The notes beneath the pieces were generated by a model that saw nothing but the letters and a program-made list of their open reading frames with translations, was not told where the DNA came from and searched no databases. Positions 52,223 through 59,756 of a DNA stretch of 64,000 bases are shown piece by piece (the first letter of the stretch is position 1; each line of letters opens with the position of its first letter). A program made the position numbers and the translations under genes. The DNA comes from an uncultured Bacteroides sp. Lineage in GTDB: Bacteria; Bacteroidota; Bacteroidia; Bacteroidales; Bacteroidaceae. The stretch lies in assembly GCF_902491285.1 (NCBI RefSeq), contig NZ_CABUHK010000002.1, positions 1-64,000 on the forward strand, in the 5' to 3' direction.

Positions 52223-53452
52223 TTAATTGTTTTCTTTAAATTTACGGATAATCAGTGAGGAATTGGTTCCTCCGAATCCGAATGAGTTGGACAAGAAGGT
52301 GTCAAATTCCGTTTCTATCCTCCGGGAGGGGATGTTCAGCAGAGCAGAGGCTTCATCGGGTTCTTCAAAATTGAGATTAGGAGCGATAAATCCGTTATTC
52401 ATCATCAAGATGGAATAAATGACTTCACTGGCGCCTGCCATCCACATCTCATGTCCGGTTTGTGACTTGGTGGATGTGACATAGGGCCGATGGTTTCCGA
52501 ACACTTCCGCTATGGCTTTTGCCTCATTCAAATCTCCCACGGGGGTGGAAGTGGCGTGTGCATTGATATATTGGATTTCTTCCAAGGGAATGCCCGCATC
52601 GTTGATTGCCATCTGTAAAGAGCGTCTGGGACCGTCCACATTCGGTACGGAAATATGATCTCCGTTTGATGAGAAACCGTATCCTATGACTTCTGCCAGA
52701 ATAGTAGCTCCGCGCCTTACGGCTGATTCATAACTTTCGAGTACCAGGCTGGCGCCTCCTCCGCTGGGTACCAAACCGTCCCGTCCCTTGTCAAAGGGGC
52801 GCGATGCCTTTTCCGGTTCGTCCTCACGGGTGGAGAACGCGCCCAATCCGTCGAAACTACCCACGGAGTAAGGATTTACCTCTTGTGCTCCTCCGCACAG
52901 AATGCAGTCCTGAAGTCCTGATTTGATGAGCATATACGCCATGCCGATGGCGTGTGAACCGCTGGCACAAGCTCCCGATATGGTAAAATTAATTCCCTTC
53001 AAATGGAAAATAACCGAAAGGTTCATGGTAATCGTAGAGTTCATGGACTGGAAGATAGAACCGGAGCCTACCATAGCCGTATTCTTCTTGGCACGAATGA
53101 CATCAATGGCCTCGATTACCGGAGCGGCGCTACTGTCATTTCCATACAATATGCCTACTTCATGATCCAATAAAAACTCCTCGTCTATTTGTGCCTGACG
53201 GAATGCCTCCAAGGTAGCCATATAGGCATATTCTCCCTGTTCGGCGAGGCTATGCCGCTTTTTGCGGTCCAATAACTTCTTTAAATCAGGACGTTCGACA
53301 AGTCCTGTCAATGCGGAAAAATACCCCATCTCTTTACGTGCCGGATCGATGCCGATGCCTGAACGCCCTTGGAACAAAGAGTCTTTCACCTCATCTTGGT
53401 TCTTGCCTATGCACGAATAAATACCCATGCCTGTAATCACTACTCTTCTCAT
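52223..53452 (-). CDS. FabB/F-like ketosynthase, polyene cluster (operon-proximal)
   Basis: A 409-residue beta-ketoacyl-ACP synthase with C162 (SGACASGSHAIG), H299 (NAHATSTP) and H334 (TGHEMWMAGASE), and the C-terminal SNSFGFGGTNSS loop. The HATST and GHEMWMAGASE forms match the aryl-polyene ketosynthase group rather than housekeeping FabF. Start ATG 53452 leaves 7 nt after the ketoreductase stop; the in-frame ATG at 53479 would overlap it. Confidence 0.9.
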   Translation of the reverse strand: MRRVVITGMGIYSCIGKNQDEVKDSLFQGRSGIGIDPARKEMGYFSALTGLVERPDLKKLLDRKKRHSLAEQGEYAYMATLEAFRQAQIDEEFLLDHEVGILYGNDSSAAPVIEAIDVIRAKKNTAMVGSGSIFQSMNSTITMNLSVIFHLKGINFTISGACASGSHAIGMAYMLIKSGLQDCILCGGAQEVNPYSVGSFDGLGAFSTREDEPEKASRPFDKGRDGLVPSGGGASLVLESYESAVRRGATILAEVIGYGFSSNGDHISVPNVDGPRRSLQMAINDAGIPLEEIQYINAHATSTPVGDLNEAKAIAEVFGNHRPYVTSTKSQTGHEMWMAGASEVIYSILMMNNGFIAPNLNFEEPDEASALLNIPSRRIETEFDTFLSNSFGFGGTNSSLIIRKFKENN

Positions 53453-53459
53453 CTTCTGC

Positions 53460-54188
53460 TTATGTATAGATTCCTCCATTGATGGAAATTACCTCTCCGG
53501 TGATATAGGAGGCTTGTTCCGATGCCAGGAAGCCTACCAGTGCGGCTACTTCTCCGGGTTCGCCGAACCGTCCTGCCGGTATCTGTTTTTTCCATTCATT
53601 TTCATCAATGCCGTTGGTCATATCCGTGCGGATAAATCCCGGTGCTACGGCGTTCACCGTCACGTGTTTTCTGGCCACTTCCTGTGCCAGTGCTTTGGTG
53701 GCGGCTATCATTCCGCCTTTGGCTGCCGAATAGTTGGTTTGTCCCGGCATTCCTTTGATACCCGACAGGGAAACGATGTTGATGATACGTCCGAATCGCT
53801 TTACCAGCATATTTTTCAGCAAGGGTTGGGTGACGTTAAAGAAACCGTTCAGGCTGATATCCAACACCCGGCTCCATTCATCCTGTTCCATCCACAGCAT
53901 CAGGTTGTCACGGCGTATACCGGCATTGTTCACCAGTACCTCAATGTAGGTATCGGGATGCTTCTCCATCCAGCCGTTCAGTGCGGCGTGTGTGGCTACT
54001 GCGTCTGTCACGTCAAATTTCATCAGTTCGCCGTCCGAGCCTTGTTCCCGTATCTGTTGCAGGGTGGCTTCGGCTTCCGTATCGTTGCTTTGGTAGTTTA
54101 TCAGTATATGATATCCCATTTCGGCCAGTTTCAGACATACAGCCTGTCCGATGCCCCGGCTTCCTCCTGTTACTAGTGCGTATTTCAT
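53460..54188 (-). CDS. FabG-like 3-oxoacyl-ACP reductase, polyene cluster
   Basis: A 242-residue short-chain dehydrogenase. It has the nucleotide-binding TGGSRGIG, the NNAG motif, Ser in NIVSLSG and the YSAAKGG Tyr/Lys pair. It reduces the 3-keto group after each condensation with NADPH. It overlaps the ammonia-lyase stop by 4 nt and precedes the ketosynthase gene, the gene order of reductase and synthase pairs in aryl-polyene clusters. Confidence 0.93.
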   Translation of the reverse strand: MKYALVTGGSRGIGQAVCLKLAEMGYHILINYQSNDTEAEATLQQIREQGSDGELMKFDVTDAVATHAALNGWMEKHPDTYIEVLVNNAGIRRDNLMLWMEQDEWSRVLDISLNGFFNVTQPLLKNMLVKRFGRIINIVSLSGIKGMPGQTNYSAAKGGMIAATKALAQEVARKHVTVNAVAPGFIRTDMTNGIDENEWKKQIPAGRFGEPGEVAALVGFLASEQASYITGEVISINGGIYT

Positions 54189-55717
54189 TTTTCTTGCAAC
54201 CTCCCTTTTTTAAGATATACCATCATTCTTTCTATCTCTTTATATTTAGGCGTATCTTCCCGGAACACAGGAAAAAATGCTCGTATCTCTTTATATACTT
54301 GTTGTGACCGGGGGCTTAGCCGACCGGCTATTTCCAAACAGTCTACAGCTTGTACAATACCCATCATCAGGATAGCCATCACCTGATAAGCATTTTCTAT
54401 GACTGTTTTTGCCAGTAGTGCGGAATTGGTTCCCATGCTTACAATATCCTGATTGTCATTGTTGTTGGGGATGCTATGCACATACATCGGATTGGACAAA
54501 GTCTGGCACTCCGCTGTGGTAGAAGTCGCGGTAAATTGTGACGCCTGCAAACCATAGTTCAATCCCAGCACTCCCATATTGACAAAGGGGGGCAGAATGC
54601 CGTTGATGCGGTCGTGAAACAAGTAATTGATCTGCCGTTCGGCAAGCATGGCCAGTTTGGTGACCGCTATTTTCAGTTTATCCATTTCAAAAGAAACGTA
54701 ATCTCCGTGAAAGTTACCGCCATGATACACGTTTTGCGTGTCGGGGTCCACTATCGGGTTGTCACAGGCTGAATTTATTTCGTTTATCAATACTTTTTCG
54801 GCATTGAGCAATTCATCATAAACCGGTCCTAGAATCTGTGGGATGCAGCGCAACGAATAATAGGGTTGAACCTTATGGGTGAAGATTTTCTCTTCGTGTT
54901 TTCCGTTGTAAAGTTCATTCTCTCTTTTGCGTACACATTGGCTGCCTTCCACCCATTGGCGCATCATGCGGGCTATCTCTTGCTGTCCTTCATGCCGTTT
55001 GGCTTCGTTCAGCGGTTCGGACATGAAATCATCGTACGAGGCGGCAATTTCATTCATCATGACCGATGCGCCTACTGCCCAATGCATCAGTTGGCGGGCA
55101 TAAATCAGGTTGACAATGCCTATACCTGTCATTACCGAAGTGCCGTTGGTCACTGAAAGCCCTTCGCGGATATGCATTTTGAAGGGTTGCAATCCGTTTT
55201 CCGCCAAAACGGATGCCGTATCTCTTTTCTTGCCTTGGTAAAAGACCTCTCCTTCTCCAATCAGGGTGAGGGCGATATGGGCAAGCTGTACCAAATCGCC
55301 ACTGGCCCCTACACTGCCGTGTTCGGGTACGTATGGAGTAATCCCCCGGTTGATAAACTCGGTAATGAGCAATGCCAGTTCTTTATGTACGCCGGATTTT
55401 CCTTGCAGAAAAGTATAGAGACGCGCTATCATGGCAGCTTTGACATAGAGTTCCGGAAGGGGTTGCCCTGCTCCGGTGGCATGGCTGCGGATGATATTAT
55501 ACTGTAATTGTGACAAGGATTCATCTTCAATACGGTATTGGGCCATCGGTCCAAAGCCGGTATTGATGCCATAGATGATCTTGTCGTTGGAGAATGTTTT
55601 CAGAAAATGGAAACTCTCTTCCAATTTTTGCATACATTGGTCGGAGAGTGTCAGTGGCTCTTCTTCAAACAAAATCTTATACAGGGACGCTAAAGTTATC
55701 TTATTCTCAGCTAGCAT
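54185..55717 (-). CDS. Tyrosine ammonia-lyase (MIO family), polyene cluster
   Basis: A 510-residue aromatic amino acid lyase. The MIO cofactor would form from A138-S139-G140 (GSVGASGDLVQLAH); the catalytic Tyr is Y49 in YGINTGFGPMAQYR. From memory, the sequence follows the F. johnsoniae tyrosine ammonia-lyase closely, including QLQYN-I/L-IRSH, PQILGP, FTATSTTAE and SNPMYVHSIPNNNDNQD. I therefore prefer tyrosine to histidine as substrate, giving 4-coumarate. ATG 55717 is chosen because the longer reading starts inside the promoter. It is the first gene of the main biosynthetic operon. Confidence 0.88.
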   Translation of the reverse strand: MLAENKITLASLYKILFEEEPLTLSDQCMQKLEESFHFLKTFSNDKIIYGINTGFGPMAQYRIEDESLSQLQYNIIRSHATGAGQPLPELYVKAAMIARLYTFLQGKSGVHKELALLITEFINRGITPYVPEHGSVGASGDLVQLAHIALTLIGEGEVFYQGKKRDTASVLAENGLQPFKMHIREGLSVTNGTSVMTGIGIVNLIYARQLMHWAVGASVMMNEIAASYDDFMSEPLNEAKRHEGQQEIARMMRQWVEGSQCVRKRENELYNGKHEEKIFTHKVQPYYSLRCIPQILGPVYDELLNAEKVLINEINSACDNPIVDPDTQNVYHGGNFHGDYVSFEMDKLKIAVTKLAMLAERQINYLFHDRINGILPPFVNMGVLGLNYGLQASQFTATSTTAECQTLSNPMYVHSIPNNNDNQDIVSMGTNSALLAKTVIENAYQVMAILMMGIVQAVDCLEIAGRLSPRSQQVYKEIRAFFPVFREDTPKYKEIERMMVYLKKGRLQEK

Positions 55718-55753
55718 TGGATTGGTGTGATAAGCAGTTTTGTATAATTTCCG

Positions 55754-55761
55754 CAAAAATA
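55754..55761 (-). promoter_or_regulatory. Promoter -7 element of the ammonia-lyase operon
   Basis: On the minus strand TATTTTTG (55761 to 55754) matches TAnnTTTG and is preceded by AC and an AT-rich stretch similar to the other two cluster promoters (common core ACTATYTTTG). It would start transcription near 55747, about 30 nt before the ATG. Confidence 0.5.
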
Positions 55762-55826
55762 GTTATTTAAAAATAAGTATTACCATCCGAAGGGAGATTT
55801 TTCAGTTTTGATGGTTATCTGAAAGG

Positions 55827-55919
55827 TTCACCACAGATTATACAAACAAACGCAGATGTTTCTTAAATCATTGATTGTCAGGTGGATAATCTGTGTGAAT
55901 CTGTATGGTCTGTGGTGAA
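55827..55919. repeat. Nested inverted-repeat element at the cluster edge
   Basis: Outer 11-bp perfect arms TTCACCACAGA (55827-55837) and TCTGTGGTGAA (55909-55919) overlap an inner 10-bp pair CACAGATTAT/ATAATCTGTG (55832-55841, 55886-55895). It lies between cysS and the ammonia-lyase gene. It may be a dispersed intergenic repeat or terminate cysS transcription. Confidence 0.55.
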
Positions 55920-55943
55920 AAATATAGTGTCGCTCTATGTATT

Positions 55944-57425
55944 CTATTTATTCAGTTTCCATGTGAAACCGTCTTTGGTATCTTTCACTTCAAAGCCAAG
56001 AGCAGCCAGCTCATCACGGATTTTATCGCTTGTAGCCCAGTCTTTATTGGCTTTGGCTTTCATACGTTGTTCCAGCAGCATATCTACTACTTTGCCGTAT
56101 GCCTCTTCACGTGCCTCGTTATTGGCGGCTTCTTCTTTCAGGCCCAGGATTTCGTACATAAAGAGATGGAACACACTTTTCAGTTCTTCCAGATCTTCTG
56201 CGGAAATAGTGGCTTTCTTGTCCAGAACCGTATTAATCATACGGGCGCCGTCAAACAGATGGGCAATGACAATCGGTGAGTTCAAGTCATCATTCATGGC
56301 TGTATAACACTTTTCACGCAAGTCTTTTACCCCCTCTATGCCGGTGGTTTGTGTTGCCGGAGTGATGCGTTCAAGACCTTTCACAGCTTCTGTCAGCCGT
56401 TCCAATCCTTTTTCGGCTGCTTGTAATGCTTCGTTACTGAAGTCCACTGTACTGCGGTAATGTGCCTGAAGGATGAAGAAACGGATGGTCATGGGGCTGT
56501 AGGCTTGGGTCAGTAACTTGTGGGTACCGTGGAAGAACTCATCCAAGTTAATGAAGTTGCCGTATGATTTTCCCATCTTCTGTCCATTAATGGTAATCAT
56601 GTTGTTGTGCATCCAATAGTGAACCATGTCATCGCCTTGTGAAGCCACGCTTTGTGCGATCTCACATTCGTGGTGTGGGAAAATTAAGTCCATTCCCCCT
56701 CCGTGAATATCGAAATGCTCGCCCAGGTATTTCTTACCCATTGCGGTACATTCACAATGCCAACCGGGGAATCCGTTACTCCACGGGCTGGGCCAGCGCA
56801 TGATATGTTCGGGTTGTGCACATTTCCACAGGGCGAAATCGGCAGGATTGCGCTTCTCGCTTTGACCGTCCAGCTCGCGGGTGGTGTTCAGCACATCGTC
56901 CAGGTTGCGGCCGGACAGTTTGCCGTAATGATGGTCTTTGTTGTATTTTGCTACATCGAAATAAACGGAACCTTCACTTTCATAAGCATAGCCGTTTTTC
57001 AGAATTTCTTCTACCAGTTCTATCTGTTCAATGATATGGCCTGATGCATGTGGCTCGATACTGGGTGGAAGTACATTCAAGGCTTCCATTGCCTTGTGGT
57101 AGCGATTGAGGTAATATTGCACTACTTCCATGGGTTCTAGTTGCTCCAGACGGGCCTTTTTGGCGATTTTATCTTCGCCTTCGTCTGCATCGTGTTCCAG
57201 ATGACCGACATCGGTAATGTTACGGACATAACGTACCTTGTATCCCAGATGGGTAAGATAACGGAGCAGGATATCGAACGTGATGGCGGGGCGTGCGTGT
57301 CCTAAATGGGCATCGCCATATACGGTAGGACCGCATACATACATACCTACATGAGGGGCATGCAAGGGAACGAAAAGTTCCTTTTGACGGCTTAATGTAT
57401 TGTAAATGGTTAGTTTATTTTCCAT
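55944..57425 (-). CDS. cysS: Cysteinyl-tRNA synthetase
   Basis: A 493-residue class I aminoacyl-tRNA synthetase charging tRNA-Cys. The HIGH-type motif is in [16 protein letters not shown] (about 31-46), and the KMSKS-type motif is [10 protein letters not shown]. Zinc-ligand segments [10 protein letters not shown] and [11 protein letters not shown] are visible, and a C-terminal anticodon-binding domain follows. Full length for the family. It is upstream of the polyene cluster on the same strand but has its own promoter. Confidence 0.97.
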   Translation of the reverse strand: MENKLTIYNTLSRQKELFVPLHAPHVGMYVCGPTVYGDAHLGHARPAITFDILLRYLTHLGYKVRYVRNITDVGHLEHDADEGEDKIAKKARLEQLEPMEVVQYYLNRYHKAMEALNVLPPSIEPHASGHIIEQIELVEEILKNGYAYESEGSVYFDVAKYNKDHHYGKLSGRNLDDVLNTTRELDGQSEKRNPADFALWKCAQPEHIMRWPSPWSNGFPGWHCECTAMGKKYLGEHFDIHGGGMDLIFPHHECEIAQSVASQGDDMVHYWMHNNMITINGQKMGKSYGNFINLDEFFHGTHKLLTQAYSPMTIRFFILQAHYRSTVDFSNEALQAAEKGLERLTEAVKGLERITPATQTTGIEGVKDLREKCYTAMNDDLNSPIVIAHLFDGARMINTVLDKKATISAEDLEELKSVFHLFMYEILGLKEEAANNEAREEAYGKVVDMLLEQRMKAKANKDWATSDKIRDELAALGFEVKDTKDGFTWKLNK

Positions 57426-57444
57426 AATTCATTCTATTAGAATT

Positions 57445-57453
57445 GCAAAGTTA
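57445..57453 (-). promoter_or_regulatory. Promoter -7 element of cysS
   Basis: On the minus strand TAACTTTGC (57453 to 57445) is a perfect TAnnTTTG element about 20 nt before the cysS ATG. A -33 element is not clear. The remaining gap 57454-57710 is AT-rich, and I see no gene in it. Confidence 0.5.
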
Positions 57454-57710
57454 TAAATTAAAGTGTGTATTTGGCTAATAATTAACAAAAAATCTGATGC
57501 TGATGTCCTCTGCTTGTCTACAAATGGTGTTTGTTGGTTTAAAGGATAGAGATTTATGGTAATAAATAAAAGTAGGTTGTCTTTGAATGTAAAAGAACAG
57601 AATGATGATTTTTTGTATGGAGATTAGGGAACCTAACTCTTTTTCCTTTTCATGAAATAGGTTTCTCTTGTTTCTGTTTATGATCTTTAATCTCTGCTAT
57701 TGATTTGTAA

Positions 57711-57766
57711 AACAGGACCACTGCCTCATAAACCTTGGTGTTGTTTTACGGGGCAGTGGTGGTGTT
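57711..57766 (-). terminator. Terminator of the PUL 2 operon
   Basis: ACCACTGCC (57717-57725) pairs with GGCAGTGGT (57752-57760), extended by AACA/TGTT outside a small internal loop. It starts 40 nt after the GH43 stop on the transcribed strand and is followed by TTTTAC, fitting factor-independent termination. Confidence 0.6.
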
Positions 57767-57799
57767 TCTATATGAAGTTTGCGTGCGGAGCGGGAATGT

Positions 57800-59683
57800 T
57801 TATTTGGACTTCTTTCCCCAATACGTCTTGTTGTTGGCATAGCCGGCATAGACGATGGTATGGGTGCGCGGACTGGCTTCCCAGTCGGTTTCGCGTTGCA
57901 GATAAAGTTCCACTCCGTTGACAGTCAGAATCTGTTGGGCGGCATCATAGCTCCACGTACTGCCTTTCCAGATACCTTCGGTGATAGTGTGGTCGGCGGC
58001 GAGAGTCATTGTTGCTGAAGTTCTCTGCTCTCCATATTTGTATGTAAGGTCGATGTGTTCCCAATTGCCGGGCAATTCTTCTTCGGTGATGGCTACCTTG
58101 GGAACGGCTCCGTAGCGTTCAGGCATTACGAGAGGCCAACCGTCTTTCGTCCAGCGGATGCTGCGTACGTGCCCCATCATGATGGCGTTGCTGGCGTTGA
58201 TGCCCGGAACATCCTTAGGCAGACGGCCTTGTGAGGCGTAGAACCAGTTGTCTTTGCCATCGTCGAAGATAGCGCAGTGGGCGATGCCTACCCAGCCGTA
58301 GCCTTTGCTGAACTTATAGGGATGAGTCACTATGGGCAGTGCATCGGCACCGGCGGTCACGTCTTTGCCGTCAATGCCCACGTAGGGACCGGTGATGCTT
58401 TTCGAGCGGACCACACGGGTGTTATAGGGCACGTCGAGAGCGTCGTAGGCCAGGAAGAGGTAGTAGTAGCCATCGCGGTAAATGACTTCGGGACCTTCAC
58501 TGGCTTGCCAGCGGTTACCTGTCTGGCGGGTGGCGATCAACTGACCATACTCGGCAGGTGCTTGGCCTGTAACCCAAGGTTGGCCCAAAGTTTCGGCAGG
58601 CTTGCCTGTTTCGCTATTGAGCTTGAGAGCGGCTATGCCGCTATGCCATGAACCGTAGACCAACCAGTGCTCGCCTTCGGGCGTGATGACATAAGAGGGG
58701 TCGATGGCATTCCATTTATAATAGCAATTGGCCCAATCATCCGGCTTCACGTTGAAGTTAAGTCCTTTGTCGGAAGCATTGGTGATGACGTAGCCTTTGT
58801 CTACCCATCCGTCGTTGTTGGAGGGATCGTTGTTTTCCATCAGGCCGATAAAGGCGCGCTCCGACCAGGTGTTGGCACCGTTGAGTGTGCCGGGGCAGAC
58901 AATGGAATAGTACATGCGATAGAGGCCGTTCTTTACCTTGCGTACTACGGGAGCCCAATAGCCGAAGTCATTAACATTAGGATTGATTTCGGCAAGTCCC
59001 ATTTCTTTTCGTATTTCATTGAGCTTGGGCACTACCCATTCGGGCAGGTTCTTCATTGTACCGCCGAGGTATTCCCAGTTGACAAGGTCCTTGGAGCGAC
59101 GACCGTGGAAGTGGCCGCCTGCGGTGTGGACGTTGCCGTATGAAGCATCCGTCTGATACATGTAATAATAACCATCTTCGGCCAATACAACCGAGGGGTC
59201 GTGTATGTTGGCAAGATTCCATTGAGAGCGTTTGCTCCAGTCACTTATCGAGGTATAGTCATCGGAGTAGGTGGGGGCCACGTAATTCTTGAGTTCATCG
59301 TCTAAGCTTAAGCTTTCTGTGGTGGCCGTGACCACCTCTGAATAGACATAACGGCTGTCACAGTAGACGTATGCACGGATATAGTAGGAGGTACCGGAGG
59401 TCAAGGTTGAGAGGGAAGCACTGAAATTCTCATCGGCATCCACCACGTGGTCTTTGATAGTCGGTACGGAAGCTGCTGCACTGTAACAGAAGCCTTTCTT
59501 GACTATTTGGTTCAGATCACCTGTAACCGATGCGGTGACGGTCAACGAGGTGGGTGTGGTTGTAGTTACTTTCGGAGTACTTACAGTTGCATAATAGCGG
59601 TCTATATCTTCGCTGTTGTCAGAACAAGCGGCTAAAACAAGGAATATTGGTAAGAACATCCACAATGGTAATAGTTTTTTCAT
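57800..59683 (-). CDS. GH43 endo-arabinanase-like lipoprotein (PUL 2)
   Basis: A 627-residue predicted surface lipoprotein (C20 in VLAAC). An Ig/Fn3-like domain spans about 33-125. The five-bladed GH43 catalytic domain spans about 145-480, with D162 (IHDPSVV), D328 (AIDPSYV) and E396 (ASEGPEV) as the base, modulator and acid. A C-terminal beta domain (about 520-627) resembles that of extracellular endo-alpha-1,5-arabinanases. It would cut arabinan backbones at the cell surface before import by the upstream SusC/D pair. Xylan or other arabinose polymers remain possible. Confidence 0.87.
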   Translation of the reverse strand: MKKLLPLWMFLPIFLVLAACSDNSEDIDRYYATVSTPKVTTTTPTSLTVTASVTGDLNQIVKKGFCYSAAASVPTIKDHVVDADENFSASLSTLTSGTSYYIRAYVYCDSRYVYSEVVTATTESLSLDDELKNYVAPTYSDDYTSISDWSKRSQWNLANIHDPSVVLAEDGYYYMYQTDASYGNVHTAGGHFHGRRSKDLVNWEYLGGTMKNLPEWVVPKLNEIRKEMGLAEINPNVNDFGYWAPVVRKVKNGLYRMYYSIVCPGTLNGANTWSERAFIGLMENNDPSNNDGWVDKGYVITNASDKGLNFNVKPDDWANCYYKWNAIDPSYVITPEGEHWLVYGSWHSGIAALKLNSETGKPAETLGQPWVTGQAPAEYGQLIATRQTGNRWQASEGPEVIYRDGYYYLFLAYDALDVPYNTRVVRSKSITGPYVGIDGKDVTAGADALPIVTHPYKFSKGYGWVGIAHCAIFDDGKDNWFYASQGRLPKDVPGINASNAIMMGHVRSIRWTKDGWPLVMPERYGAVPKVAITEEELPGNWEHIDLTYKYGEQRTSATMTLAADHTITEGIWKGSTWSYDAAQQILTVNGVELYLQRETDWEASPRTHTIVYAGYANNKTYWGKKSK

Positions 59684-59701
59684 CTGTTGATAGTTTAAAG
59701 A

Positions 59702-59734
59702 CCATGCCGCTTCTTCCTGAGGAAAACGGCATGG
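59702..59734 (-). other. Intercistronic hairpin between the SGBP and GH43 genes
   Basis: CCATGCCG (59702-59709) and CGGCATGG (59727-59734) are perfect 8-bp arms. The loop holds a second short pair TTCC/GGAA. It occupies the 73-nt gap between two PUL 2 genes and may set relative expression by partial termination or mRNA stabilisation. Confidence 0.5.
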
Positions 59735-59756
59735 CTTGTGTGATTACTGATTCGGA

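Noticed and set aside
54185..55717. Housekeeping HutH in a histidine-degradation operon
   Set aside because: No hutU, hutI or formiminotransferase genes are nearby; the gene is translationally linked to a FabG-like reductase and resembles the F. johnsoniae tyrosine enzyme.
55718..55756. Upstream start for the ammonia-lyase
   Set aside because: The longer reading begins inside the predicted -7 element, and homologous sequence starts after the ATG at 55717.
57454..57710. RNA gene in the cysS-GH43 gap
   Set aside because: No tRNA-like cloverleaf or other structured motif was visible apart from the terminator near 57711-57766.
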